From Tolypothrix sp. PCC 7712 (GTDB lineage: Bacteria; Cyanobacteriota; Cyanobacteriia; Cyanobacteriales; Nostocaceae): a stretch of DNA of 64,000 bases. Under the pieces are notes generated by a model. That model saw nothing but the letters and a program-made list of their open reading frames with translations, did no database searches and was not told the DNA's origin. Each line of letters starts with the position of its first letter. The first letter of the stretch is position 1. Position numbers and translations under genes: made by a program. Below, one piece after another: positions 47,580 to 56,165 of the stretch. The stretch lies in the NCBI RefSeq assembly GCF_025860405.1, contig NZ_CP063785.1:4774001-4838000 (forward strand), in the 5' to 3' direction.

Positions 47580-48281
47580 TTACGAATTATTTGAGGTTTC
47601 AGTGTTTTCTAACCAACTGCGGTAGGAATTAGCAACGATCGCAGCTTGGGTGCGATCGCGCAGGTTCATTCTCGTTAAAATATGTGTGATGTGATTTCTC
47701 ACGGTTCCTTCAGATAAATGCAGGTTTTGGGCAATTTCGCGGTTATTTGCGCCTGCTGCTAGCAATAACAATACTTCTCGTTCTCTGTCTGTTAATTGTG
47801 TTAAGCCTGGTGGTAATGGCTTGGATGAGTTTGCCTTTGTCAAAGAGTTTTCTGCAATCACTTTTTCGACAATTCCCGGCCCAAATTGGGTATAGCCTTG
47901 GTGAACTGATTGAATTGCTTTGGCAAGTTCATCGGCGGGAGTATCTTTTAACAAATATCCCTTAGCACCAAAACGCAGCGCTTCGGCAACATAATCTGTA
48001 TCGTTAAATGTAGTCAGAACCAAAACTTTAATATCTGGAAATTGCTGACAAATTATCTTTGTAGCCTGTACACCATTCATCTCAGGCATTCGGATATCCA
48101 TCAGCACTACATCAGGAAATTGGTTAATTTGCTGTAATGTTTTCAGTTGTGCGATCGCACTTTTGCCATTATTTGCCTCACCCACCACTTGCAAACCCGG
48201 CTTTGACTCCAAAAGCGTCTTCAAACCCTGCCGCACAATTTCTTGATCTTCAACAAGTAAGACTTTAATCAAGTTGGGCAT
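47580..48281 (-). CDS. NarL/FixJ-type response regulator
   Basis: 233 aa from the ATG at 48281 (MPNLIKVLLVEDQE). A longer frame to 48344 adds 21 residues (PNTKHLTPNTQCPMPHAPS) encoded by CCATGCCC-type repeats and is unlikely. Receiver domain with acidic VEDQ, phospho-Asp in VVLMDIRMPEMNG (about residue 62 of the short form) and Lys in GYLLKD; LuxR-type helix-turn-helix with LTDREREVLLLLAAGANNREIA and VRNHITHIL. Activates or represses promoters when phosphorylated. The kinase at 48600 lies directly upstream on the same strand and is the probable partner. Confidence 0.9.
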   Translation of the reverse strand: MPNLIKVLLVEDQEIVRQGLKTLLESKPGLQVVGEANNGKSAIAQLKTLQQINQFPDVVLMDIRMPEMNGVQATKIICQQFPDIKVLVLTTFNDTDYVAEALRFGAKGYLLKDTPADELAKAIQSVHQGYTQFGPGIVEKVIAENSLTKANSSKPLPPGLTQLTDREREVLLLLAAGANNREIAQNLHLSEGTVRNHITHILTRMNLRDRTQAAIVANSYRSWLENTETSNNS

Positions 48282-48344
48282 GGGGGATGGGGCATGGGGC
48301 ATTGGGCATTGAGTGTTTGGTGTTAGATGTTTAGTATTAGGCAT

Positions 48345-48599
48345 TTATTATTTCTCCCTCTGCTTCCTTATCTTCCCAATATGGTTGGGTTAGGAATTTT
48401 TCGTCATGATTTTGGGGTTGTGGAGACGCGATGAATCGCGTCTCTACAAGATTTAAACGTCAATTGATTTGTTTTAGCAAACCTTATTGCTCCCTCATCC
48501 CCCTCATCTCCCTCATCTCCCCAATCCCCATTACCCCTTATCCCCAGAGGGGGCCCCGAGTTCCCCAATCCCCAGTCCCCAATCCCCAGTCCCCAGTCC
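48345..48599. repeat. STRR and dispersed repeats between regulator and kinase
   Basis: TGGGGCATTGGGCATT-type repeats (48285-48310, extending into the regulator's apparent 5' end), a GTAGAGACGCGATTCATCGCGTCTC-type palindrome near 48420-48448, CTCCCTCATC repeats (48490-48520), and a third copy of the GGGGCCCC dispersed repeat (48524-48600) reaching the kinase stop codon. Confidence 0.6.
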
Positions 48600-49706
48600 C
48601 TACTCCTCCCCCCTGGGAAAGTGTGCCATAATTCGGCACCCAGCACTGGGTTTACTGAAGATATCTAGCTGTCCGCCCATTGCGGCGGTGCGTTCGCGCA
48701 TTCCTTGCAGTCCGAAGCCTGTCACGGCTTGATCGGAATCGAAGCCTTGGCCGTTATCTTGCAGTAACAGTAATAATCCATCATTTCTGGTTTGGATTTT
48801 GATTTGTACTTTTGTGGCGTTGGCATATTTATAAATATTAGTTAATCCTTCCTGAATAATGCGAAATACTACATGATTCACGGTATTAGATAAGGGTTGT
48901 GATAAATCAATTTCGCAGTCTGGTTGGATATCGGTGAGGTGAGAAAATTCCTCGGCAAGGTTGGCGATCGCAGTTTCGAGTAATTGTCCTTGGAGTGGAT
49001 CGGAACGAATGGCGGAAACTGATTCTCTCACTTCTCTCAGGGCTGCGGAACCAAGTTTTTTGGCTTCGACTAAAAACTGCCATGCCCGTTCAGAATCGCT
49101 GTGCCAAAGTGTTAACACTGTTTCCATTTGCACATTTAGCGCTACTAAAGAATGTCCCAAAGAATCATGGATATCGCGGGCGATGCGATTGCGTTCTTCT
49201 AGGGCTACCATTTCCTCAATCCGTTGATTTAGCGCCCGTTCTTGTTCAAGCGATCGCCTGAGTTCTGCTTCTTGTTCTTGTAAGCGCTGATTTTGTTCTT
49301 GGAGTTGCAATTGTAAGCGGCAAAGTTTTAGCTGTACTTCGATGCGGGCGAGAACTTCTTCAATTTGAAAAGGTTTAGTAATAAAATCTACACCACCCAC
49401 AGCAAAGGCTTTGACTTTATCGAATACCTCATTTAAAGCACTAATAAAAATTACAGGAATTTCTTGTGTTTGGGGGTCAGATTTAAGATGCTCACACACT
49501 TCATACCCACTCATTCCTGGCATACTAATATCGAGCAAAATTAAATCTGGTGGTTGAGCTTTGATGCCAATTAATGCCATCGCACCATTAGTAACACTCC
49601 GCACTTCATAACCTTGTTCTGTCAGCATTGCTGATAGTAAACGCAGGTTATCTAGGGTGTCATCAATGATGAGAATATCTCCTTTGCTGGACTGGGTAAT
49701 TTGCAT
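48600..49706 (-). CDS. Receiver-HisKA_3 hybrid sensor kinase (NarX/DesK class)
   Basis: 368 aa from the ATG at 49706 (a TTG at 49715 would add three). Cytoplasmic: N-terminal receiver with LIIDD, phospho-Asp in PDLILLDISMPGMSG and Lys in FITKPF; coiled coil about 125-175 (LQLQLQEQNQRLQEQEAELR); dimerisation/phosphoacceptor helix of the HisKA_3 class with ERNRIARDIHDSLGHSL; ATP-binding domain with IIQEGLTNIYKYANA and GFGLQGMRER. Pairs with the NarL-type regulator downstream. The receiver at the N-terminus suggests that it receives phosphate from another kinase. Confidence 0.88.
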   Translation of the reverse strand: MQITQSSKGDILIIDDTLDNLRLLSAMLTEQGYEVRSVTNGAMALIGIKAQPPDLILLDISMPGMSGYEVCEHLKSDPQTQEIPVIFISALNEVFDKVKAFAVGGVDFITKPFQIEEVLARIEVQLKLCRLQLQLQEQNQRLQEQEAELRRSLEQERALNQRIEEMVALEERNRIARDIHDSLGHSLVALNVQMETVLTLWHSDSERAWQFLVEAKKLGSAALREVRESVSAIRSDPLQGQLLETAIANLAEEFSHLTDIQPDCEIDLSQPLSNTVNHVVFRIIQEGLTNIYKYANATKVQIKIQTRNDGLLLLLQDNGQGFDSDQAVTGFGLQGMRERTAAMGGQLDIFSKPSAGCRIMAHFPRGEE

Positions 49707-50251
49707 ACTTCTCAACTGGCTCAGAGAATCATTAATTATCGCTCTCAGATATTTTACAATTTAAATTTATTAAAATGTTTTACTTTATTGTTTTTCATTA
49801 CAAAGGAAATTGCTAATTGGTCATGGGTCAGAATTTTAATAAATTTTATTAATCAAATGAGATTGCTATACTGAAATTAATTTTATTAGCAGGATTCACA
49901 AACTTTTCGTGAATACATTCTACAATTTACATTTATTAATATTTTTGACGGTTATGTGTAAGGTTTTTAGCTGGAATCAAAAAAGTTGAGACTGGCTGCA
50001 TAATTTTTTTGAGACTAGCTGATAAATAAGTTCGCTTTCAGAGGCTGATAAGGAACTGGTAAATAAAAAGCAGAGGAGGCAGAAACAATTATGGTCTTCT
50101 ATCCGAAAATTGGATAATTTAATTTCTGGAAATCCCCAAGTAAAAAATGTAGCAATCTTAAATGATTTGCGAAATTTTACATGAAGGGTTGTTAGCGGTT
50201 AACAGTCAACAGTCAACAGTCAACAACCTGTTTCATTGCAGGAGTTAAAAG
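49707..50251. other. AT-rich spacer upstream of the large hybrid kinase
   Basis: No gene seen. It is very AT-rich from 49740 to 50190 and ends in CAGTCAA heptamers (50203-50222) followed by a good ribosome site (AGGAG) before the kinase ATG at 50252. Confidence 0.4.
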
Positions 50252-53200
50252 ATGCGTCCTTTCAAGCATAAATTTGCGAAAGCTGTTAAAAGTTTACACT
50301 TGCGTCATGTGCTAGTGGTGCCTTTTATCTTGCAAATTTCTTTGGCTGTTGGGTTGACTGGATGGTTATCAATTTACAATGGGCAACGCGCAGTTAATGA
50401 CGTAGCAATTCGACTCCGCAGTGAAATTACATCTCGCATTCAGCAGTATCTCCAAACTTATGTAGAAACGCCTCATAAAATTAACCAACTAAATGCGAAT
50501 GCTATCCGCTTGGGTGAAATAAATTTACAAGATTTAGCAGCATTAGAAAGACACCTTTGGTATCAAATTGAAACATTTAATACAGTGACGGCGGTTTATA
50601 TTGGTTCTAACTATGGCGAACATGTTGCTGTAGAAAAGGGTGATCATGGAGGCTTTCAAGTAAAAATTTCTGGGGAATCTACTAATCACGAAATCCGCAT
50701 TTATGCCGCAGATAGGCCGGGAAATCATACAAAACTTTTAAGATTTAGACCTAATTACGATCCGCGAACTCGTCCTTGGTATACCTCAGCAGTTAAGTCC
50801 AAAACAGCGAACTGGGGGGGAATTTATCGACTATTTGCAACACCTAAATTTGTCTTAAATGCTAGCTTGCCTATATACGATAATCGTAATAATCTGCTGG
50901 GTGTGGCGGCTGTAGATTTTTCTTTGATAGAGATTAGCCAATTTCTCAGAGAGTTAAAAATTGGACGTTCTGGTGTGACTTTTATTGTTGAGCCGCAAAC
51001 AGGATTACTGGTTGGGAGTTCTACCACTCAACAACCCTACGAAATTGAAAATCCCCAAGCGCCGATTACCAAGCAAAATCCTCGGCGCATCCAGGCGGTG
51101 GATAGCAAAGATCCATTGACGCGCAACACTGCTGCATATTTGCAGCAACACTTTGGCAAGTTCACCAAAATTGCTCAACCACAACAATTAGATTTTGACA
51201 TTAAAGGTCAAAGGCAATTTTTACAACTTCTGCCAATGAAAACTCAGCAGGGTTTGGATTGGCTGATTGTGGTGGTGGTTCCAGAAGCTGATTTCATGGA
51301 TCAAATCAATGCCAATACTCGGACAACGATTATACTTTGCCTAGCCGCATTTATACTGGCAACGGGATTGGGGATGTTAACGGCGCGTTGGATTACTCAG
51401 CCGATTTTAAAACTGGGAAGTGCAGCCAAAGCGATCGCATCTGGTAATTTGAATCAAAGAGTGGCTGTGCAAAGCACCACCGAGTTAAACGATTTGGCAA
51501 AGTCTTTTAACCAAATGGCGTTACAATTGCGCGCCTCCTTTGACGCTTTAGCCCAAACCAACGAAGAATTAGAAAGCCGTGTAACTGAAAGAACTACAGA
51601 ACTAGGCGAGAAAAATGCTCAACTTCAGCAAGAAATTCGCGATCGCCAAAAAGCAGAGGCGGCGTTATCTAAATCCGAAGCGGAACTGCGGTTAATGTTC
51701 GCTGCGATGACGGATATGGTTGTGGTGTTTGATAGCGAGGGACGTTACCTCAAATATGTGCAAACCCAATCCTATACATATAAACCAGATGTAGACCGGG
51801 CTGGGAAAACAGTTCACGAAGTTTTACCCAAAGATGTTGCCAATCTGATCTATGATGCGATTCAACAAGCACTGCTGTTGCGAGAACAGCCTGATAAACC
51901 TGATAAATCGCGCAAGAGTGTTTACTTGGAATATCACTTAGCTGTGAAGAATCGCGAAACTTGGTTTTTAGCCAGTGTTTCCCCATTGTCTGAGAATACA
52001 GTATTGTGGGTAGCCCGTGATATTAGCAAGCTGAAAAAGACAGAAATTGCCCTCAAGCAAGCTAAAGAGGCGGCGGATGCGGCTAACTTAGCTAAGAGTC
52101 AGTTTCTCTCAAACATGAGCCATGAACTGAGAACTCCCCTCAATATTATTCTGGGCTTTACCCAACTGCTGCTGCGAAATCACTCACTTAATCCTCAGCA
52201 GCAAGACTATATAGATACAATTAACCGCAGTGGCGAAGACTTGCTGACATTAATTAATGATGTCTTAGAAATGTCCAAAATTGAAGCCGGTCGCGTCACC
52301 CTCAACGAAACCAATTTTGACTTGTGGAACTTGGTAGAACGCTTGCAACAAATGTTTGCACTCAAAGCCCAATCTAAAGGCTTACAGTTAATTGCCCTGC
52401 GATCGCCCACAGTTCCCCAATATATCCACGCCGATGAAAGTAAAATTCGTCAGGTGCTAGTGAATCTCATCGGCAACGCGATTAAATTTACACAATCTGG
52501 CACAGTAACATTACGCGTAAATGCTGGGGAACAAATCATCATTCCCAACCAAGAAGTTACCCTGCGCTTCAGCGTTGAAGATACAGGCTGCGGCATTGCT
52601 TCAAAGGATTTTGAGAAGTTATTTGAGCCATTTGTGCAAACTGAAACAGGTTATAAATCTCAGGAAGGCACAGGCTTAGGATTACCCATCAGTCAGCGAT
52701 TTGTGCGGCTCATGGGGGGAGATTTAAGGGTGAATAGCGAACTGTGCAAAGGCTCAACTTTTACCTTTGATATCCCCACCCGTGCAGTAATTTTAGATAC
52801 TTTACCTACTCCCCAAGAAACTCGCCAAGTCATCGGCTTAGAACCAGGGCAATCTAGTTATCGGATTTTGATTGTGGAAGATAAACTAGAAAATCGGCGG
52901 TTATTGGTAGAATTATTAACCCCCATCGGCTTTGAAGTTAAAGAAGCAGTCAACGGCGAAGCTGCGATCGCACTTTGGGAAAGTTGGGCACCCCATTTCA
53001 TCTGGATGGATATTAGAATGCCTGTAATGAACGGCTTTGAAACCACTCAACATATTAAAGCCGCAGGTAATCAGCCCCCAGTCATTGTAGCTTTAACTGG
53101 TAGCGCCTTTGAAGAAGACAGGTTAACAGCCTTATCCTTAGGCTTTGATGACTTTGTGCGTAAACCCTTGCGGGCAAATATCATTTTTGACAAGATGGCG

Positions 53201-53524
53201 GAACACTTAGGTGTGCGCTACGTTTACGCCCAAGAAGCGAACCAACAGCAAAATATAGAAATTGGTTCTACTAATAGTGCATCCACCCCAACCAACTCAT
53301 TAACAGTTGCAGACTTAGAACTGATGCCGAGAGAATGGATAGAACAACTGCATCAAGCCGCGCTAAGAGTTAATAGCAAAGAAGTATTGAGATTAATTGA
53401 GCAAATTCCACAAAAGAGCGATCGCCTTGCCAAAGCCTTAACTGATTTAGTTGATCGCTTTGGTTTTGAAGAGATGATCGAATTAACCAAGCAGCAGCAG
53501 CAGGCGGTTAAAAAACCCGTTTAA
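50252..53524 (+). CDS. Hybrid sensor histidine kinase: Cache-HAMP-PAS-HisKA-HATPase-REC
   Basis: 1090 aa. TM helix about 20-42; extracytoplasmic double-Cache domain about 45-355 (DPRTRPWYTSAVKS and GVAAVDFSL are typical); TM about 360-382; HAMP about 383-435; coiled coil (ESRVTERTTELGEKNAQLQQ); PAS about 480-590; H-box SNMSHELRTPLN with His624; N-box NLIGNAIKF; G-box GTGLGLPISQ; receiver with phospho-Asp920 in WMDIRMPVMNG; C-terminal tail of about 120 residues with an amphipathic helical block, perhaps a decayed Hpt-like bundle. Senses a small extracellular ligand and relays phosphate through its own receiver. Transcribed alone. Confidence 0.9.
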   Translation: MRPFKHKFAKAVKSLHLRHVLVVPFILQISLAVGLTGWLSIYNGQRAVNDVAIRLRSEITSRIQQYLQTYVETPHKINQLNANAIRLGEINLQDLAALERHLWYQIETFNTVTAVYIGSNYGEHVAVEKGDHGGFQVKISGESTNHEIRIYAADRPGNHTKLLRFRPNYDPRTRPWYTSAVKSKTANWGGIYRLFATPKFVLNASLPIYDNRNNLLGVAAVDFSLIEISQFLRELKIGRSGVTFIVEPQTGLLVGSSTTQQPYEIENPQAPITKQNPRRIQAVDSKDPLTRNTAAYLQQHFGKFTKIAQPQQLDFDIKGQRQFLQLLPMKTQQGLDWLIVVVVPEADFMDQINANTRTTIILCLAAFILATGLGMLTARWITQPILKLGSAAKAIASGNLNQRVAVQSTTELNDLAKSFNQMALQLRASFDALAQTNEELESRVTERTTELGEKNAQLQQEIRDRQKAEAALSKSEAELRLMFAAMTDMVVVFDSEGRYLKYVQTQSYTYKPDVDRAGKTVHEVLPKDVANLIYDAIQQALLLREQPDKPDKSRKSVYLEYHLAVKNRETWFLASVSPLSENTVLWVARDISKLKKTEIALKQAKEAADAANLAKSQFLSNMSHELRTPLNIILGFTQLLLRNHSLNPQQQDYIDTINRSGEDLLTLINDVLEMSKIEAGRVTLNETNFDLWNLVERLQQMFALKAQSKGLQLIALRSPTVPQYIHADESKIRQVLVNLIGNAIKFTQSGTVTLRVNAGEQIIIPNQEVTLRFSVEDTGCGIASKDFEKLFEPFVQTETGYKSQEGTGLGLPISQRFVRLMGGDLRVNSELCKGSTFTFDIPTRAVILDTLPTPQETRQVIGLEPGQSSYRILIVEDKLENRRLLVELLTPIGFEVKEAVNGEAAIALWESWAPHFIWMDIRMPVMNGFETTQHIKAAGNQPPVIVALTGSAFEEDRLTALSLGFDDFVRKPLRANIIFDKMAEHLGVRYVYAQEANQQQNIEIGSTNSASTPTNSLTVADLELMPREWIEQLHQAALRVNSKEVLRLIEQIPQKSDRLAKALTDLVDRFGFEEMIELTKQQQQAVKKPV

Positions 53525-53643
53525 TGTGCAAAAAACTGATCGCTGGGATATCAACATTTTTCTATCACATTTAGTAGTTGGGTAGGGTGTGTTATCGCGC
53601 CAGCGTAACGCACCGTCAAATATTTGCTGAGTTTTTCATGGCT

Positions 53644-53830
53644 GTTTTAGTCCCCGTTAGGGGTAATGATTTGAAAACAGGAGACGTTTTTAGTTTCGTC
53701 ACGCAGAATCGTGGTGCTTAAGTTTCCATCCCCGTTAGGGGTAATGATTTGAAAACTGGGAAAATATAGGTTAAGTCTGCTTGAATCATTGCCTTGTTTC
53801 CATCCCCGTTAGGGGTAATGATTTGAAAAC
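53644..53830 (-). CRISPR. CRISPR array A: three repeats, two spacers
   Basis: 35-bp repeats at 53644-53678, 53722-53756 and 53796-53830; spacers of 43 and 39 bp. On the minus strand the repeat begins GTTTTCAAATCATTACCCC and ends CTAACGGGGATGGAAAC, with a CCCCTAACGGGG hairpin. The copy at 53644 is degenerate at its 3' end (GGACTAAAAC in place of GGATGGAAAC), which marks it as the leader-distal repeat, so the array reads leftward from a leader at 53831 and beyond. No cas genes in the window. Confidence 0.9.
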
Positions 53831-54341
53831 CCTACCTTTCTAGAAGCTTTACCCAGAAAGGGTTACAGATACCCATTTTCGCGGGGGGTCTAATTTGCTT
53901 GTCAACAAGCATAAATTATTGACAATTAGACATAGTTGGAGGTAGTTCAAACTTATACCCAGCAAGGCTTTCGCGGGGGTCAACGAAAGAATAAGAGTGT
54001 TCCAAAAAATAAACGATCCAAAACCTGTCATTGCGAGCGAAACGGAGTGTAGCGTTCGCGTAGCGTCTCGCAGAGAAGCAATCGCAAAATCTTGCAACTA
54101 CGAGCGAGTCTATGCGATTGCTACCCTGCGGGAACGCTACGCGAACATTCCGCTTTGCTCCATTCGCAATGACAATTGAGCATTTTTTTACTTGGAGTAC
54201 TCTAAGGGTTTCAGAGATTAGCCTACCCCCGCGAAAAATTTAAGTGTCAATAGTTAAAATAAACACTATTGTTTTCAACGGGAAACTTGATATTCAGTTT
54301 TCAAGGTGCTGTGTGGATTAGGGCATAGTATAACAAATTAC
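53831..54341 (-). promoter_or_regulatory. Leader of CRISPR array A, split by a MITE
   Basis: Read on the minus strand it is homologous along its length to the leader of array B. Shared blocks include GTAATTTGTTATACTAT (54341-54325, a probable promoter with -10 TATACT), ACAGCACCTTGAAAACT, TTTTTCGCGGGGGTAGGCTA, TTCTTTCGTTGAC and AATTAGACCCCCCGC. The homology is interrupted by the 207-bp element at 53996-54202. Without it the leader is about 300 bp, the same as B. Confidence 0.75.
53996..54202. mobile_element. Palindromic MITE (CATTGCGA family), copy 2, inside the CRISPR leader
   Basis: Inverted ends AGTGTTCCAAAAAATAAA and the complement of AGTACTCCAAGTAAAAAAA, interior GTCATTGCGAGCG ... CATTCGCAATGAC. 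Flanked by a TAAG duplication (53992-53995 and 54203-54206). The uninterrupted homologue in leader B reads GAATCAGGGTTTCAG, which shows the empty site. Ends differ from copies 1 and 3, so the palindromic core may be shared by two end types. Confidence 0.7.
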
Positions 54342-54410
54342 TTGTAACTTGAAAAGCCTAGAAATTTAGTTACATAGTAATAATGAGATTTTTGAGGAAA
54401 TTACGCAAAG

Positions 54411-54680
54411 GAGAAAGCAAAAGCAGCTTGTGAGAAAGAAATATCTGCTTTTGCTTGCTAAATATACCGAATTGAATAAGTAAACGCAGCTTGTGAGAAA
54501 GCAATATCTACTTTTGCTTGCTGAATATACCGAATTGAATAAGTAAACGCAGCTTGTGAGAAAGCAATATCTACTTTTGCTTGCTGAATATACCGAATTG
54601 AATAAGCAAAAGCAGCTTGTGAGAAAGTAAAGGCTGCTGGTGAGAAAGCAAAAGCTGCTTTTGAGAAAGCAATCACAGTT
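54411..54680. repeat. 63-bp tandem repeat between the two CRISPR leaders
   Basis: GCAGCTTGTGAGAAAG recurs at 54423, 54486, 54549 and 54612 (63-bp period, 21 codons), followed by shorter 21-bp units GCTGCTTTTGAGAAAGCAA up to about 54675. On the minus strand an open frame of some 72 codons (from 54676) translates to the heptad-like AFSQAAF and YIQQAKVDI. I see no conserved start or ribosome site and treat it as non-coding repeat DNA, though the intact frame is notable. Confidence 0.7.
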
Positions 54681-54747
54681 TTTTAGATAACTAGCTTACA
54701 GGTGTAGATACACAACAATAATTTGCAGTAGGCAAGAAAACTTATAT

Positions 54748-54877
54748 TAAGGGACTTCCAAATAAAAAAATATCCCATTATTTATTGTGGGGTGGACATC
54801 TTGTCCGCCCAGTTTATGTGGCAGGCAAGATGCCCGCCCCACAAGATGGAATAATTTATTTCTTGGAAATCCCTAAG
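54748..54877. mobile_element. MITE-like element with GGGACTTCCAA inverted ends
   Basis: Inverted ends of about 28 bp: AAGGGACTTCCAAATAAA at the left and the complement of TTAGGGATTTCCAAGAAATA at the right, enclosing TGGGGTGGACATCTTGTCC and GGCAAGATGCCCGCCCCA palindromes. A half copy lies near 8095-8125 and the palindromic interior recurs at 38677-38731. No ORF. Confidence 0.65.
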
Positions 54878-54905
54878 TTGCTTATTGACGCTAGGAAAAA
54901 TCAGA

Positions 54906-55205
54906 GTAATTTGTTATACTATCCGCAACCAAAAACAGCACCTTGAAAACTTAATCTTACGTTTCCTATTGAATTGCAAAGTACCTATTTTAGCTTGGTG
55001 TACGCAAATTTTTCGCGGGGGTAGGCTAATCTCTGAAACCCTGATTCTTTCGTTGACACCCGCGAAAAGCTTACCCAGTAAGGTTTTGAATAGCCTCTAC
55101 TAGTGGTTTATTCTCAATAATTTCAGCTTATTGACAGGTTAATTAGACCCCCCGCTAAAATGGCTATCTCTAACCCTCTCTGTATCAGGCTTTGAAAATG
55201 CTAGG
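54906..55205 (+). promoter_or_regulatory. Leader of CRISPR array B
   Basis: 300 bp from a probable promoter (GTAATTTGTTATACTATCC at 54906-54924) to the first repeat. Homologous in inverted orientation to leader A, but uninterrupted. The block TCTTTCGTTGACACCCGCG and the AATTAGACCCCCCGCTAAAA block near the array are the best conserved, as expected for sequence needed for spacer acquisition. Confidence 0.75.
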
Positions 55206-55389
55206 GTTTTAATTCCTTCACCCCTCACGGGGATGGAAACTTTGAAAAACAAAGATTGCTTTCTTTTCGCAATCTTCGGTTTTAATTCCTTCACCCCTCA
55301 CGGGGATGGAAACCTAAATTTTTTGGGGTGGTACTTTGCTGCGTGAGAGCGATAGTTTTAATTCCTTCACCCCTCACGGGGATAAAAAC
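55206..55389 (+). CRISPR. CRISPR array B: three repeats, two spacers
   Basis: 35-bp repeats at 55206-55240, 55279-55313 and 55355-55389; spacers of 38 and 41 bp. Repeat begins GTTTTAATTCCTTCACCCC and ends CTCACGGGGATGGAAAC. The last copy has GGGGATAAAAAC, marking the leader-distal end, so it reads rightward. The repeat shares its GTTTT start, the CCCCT-ACGGGG hairpin and GGATGGAAAC end with array A but differs at several inner positions. Spacer length and repeat type fit cyanobacterial type III/I-D arrays (inference). Confidence 0.9.
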
Positions 55390-55484
55390 TTGAAAATTAG
55401 CAGTAGGGTTGAATTTCACGTACTTTAGCGAGATTTAGATACCCGACTTTTTCAAAAAGTCGGGTATCTGAGCTGCAACTTTTG

Positions 55485-56165
55485 CTTAAGTAATGCCAAT
55501 TTGAAAAAAGAATGCGACAGATTGTAGGGGCGAGGCACTGCCCACAGGTGTCAACTTCAGCTAAAAGCGATATAGGGTGGGCGTTGTACAAATACCTCGC
55601 GCCCTCATCCCCTAACCCCTTCTCCTGGGGGAGAAGGGGAACTAAATCAAATCTCTTGCTCCCTTCTCCCTGTGGGAGAGGGGCTGGGGGTGAGGGCGAA
55701 ACCTTGCACAAGAGCGGGTTTCACGTTCAGTTGACACCAATGAACTTCAGCTAAAAGCGATATAGGGCGGGCGTTGTACAAATACCTCGCGCCCTCATCC
55801 CCTAACCCCCTTCTCCCGCAGGAGAAGGGGAACTAAATCTCTTGCTCCCTTCTCCCTGTGGGAGAGGGGCTGGGGGTGAGGGCGAAATCTTGCAACCAAG
55901 AGGGTTTCACGTTCAGTTGACACCAATGAACTTCAGCTAAAAGCGATAGAGGGCGCGTGTTGTACAAATACCTCGCGCCCTCATCCCCTAACCCCTTCTC
56001 CCGCAGGAGAAGGGGAACTAAATCTCTTGCTCCCTTCTCCCTGTGGGAGAGGGGCTGGGGGTGAGGGCGAAACCTTGCAACCAAGCGACACCTCTGGGCA
56101 CTGCCTTACCCCCTAGAGTATATTGATGTGTCGCAAACATTATTTGAGTTGGTATAAATACCATT
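55485..56165. repeat. Triplicated dispersed repeat (CCCTCATCCCCTAACCCC family)
   Basis: Three near-identical units of about 180-190 bp (cores at 55588-55740, 55777-55925 and 55966-56090), each with CTCGCGCCCTCATCCCCTAA, an inverted GAGAAGGGGAAC/CCCTTCTCC pair and GGCTGGGGGTGAGGGCG, separated by TTCAGTTGACACCAATGAA. Outer ends are inverted (GGGGCGAGGCACTGCCC; GGGCACTGCCTTACCCC). Other single copies lie at 47298-47430 and 60596-60745. No coding function seen; ORFs crossing it are artefacts. Confidence 0.75.

Noticed and set aside
48282..48344. Longer N-terminus of the NarL-type regulator
   Set aside because: Extra residues come from CCATGCCC-type repeats; the receiver fold starts at MPNLIKVLLVEDQ.
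54458..54676. 72-codon repeat protein on the minus strand between CRISPR leaders as a real gene
   Set aside because: Only repeat-derived sequence, no ribosome site; kept as a repeat and a low-weight finding.
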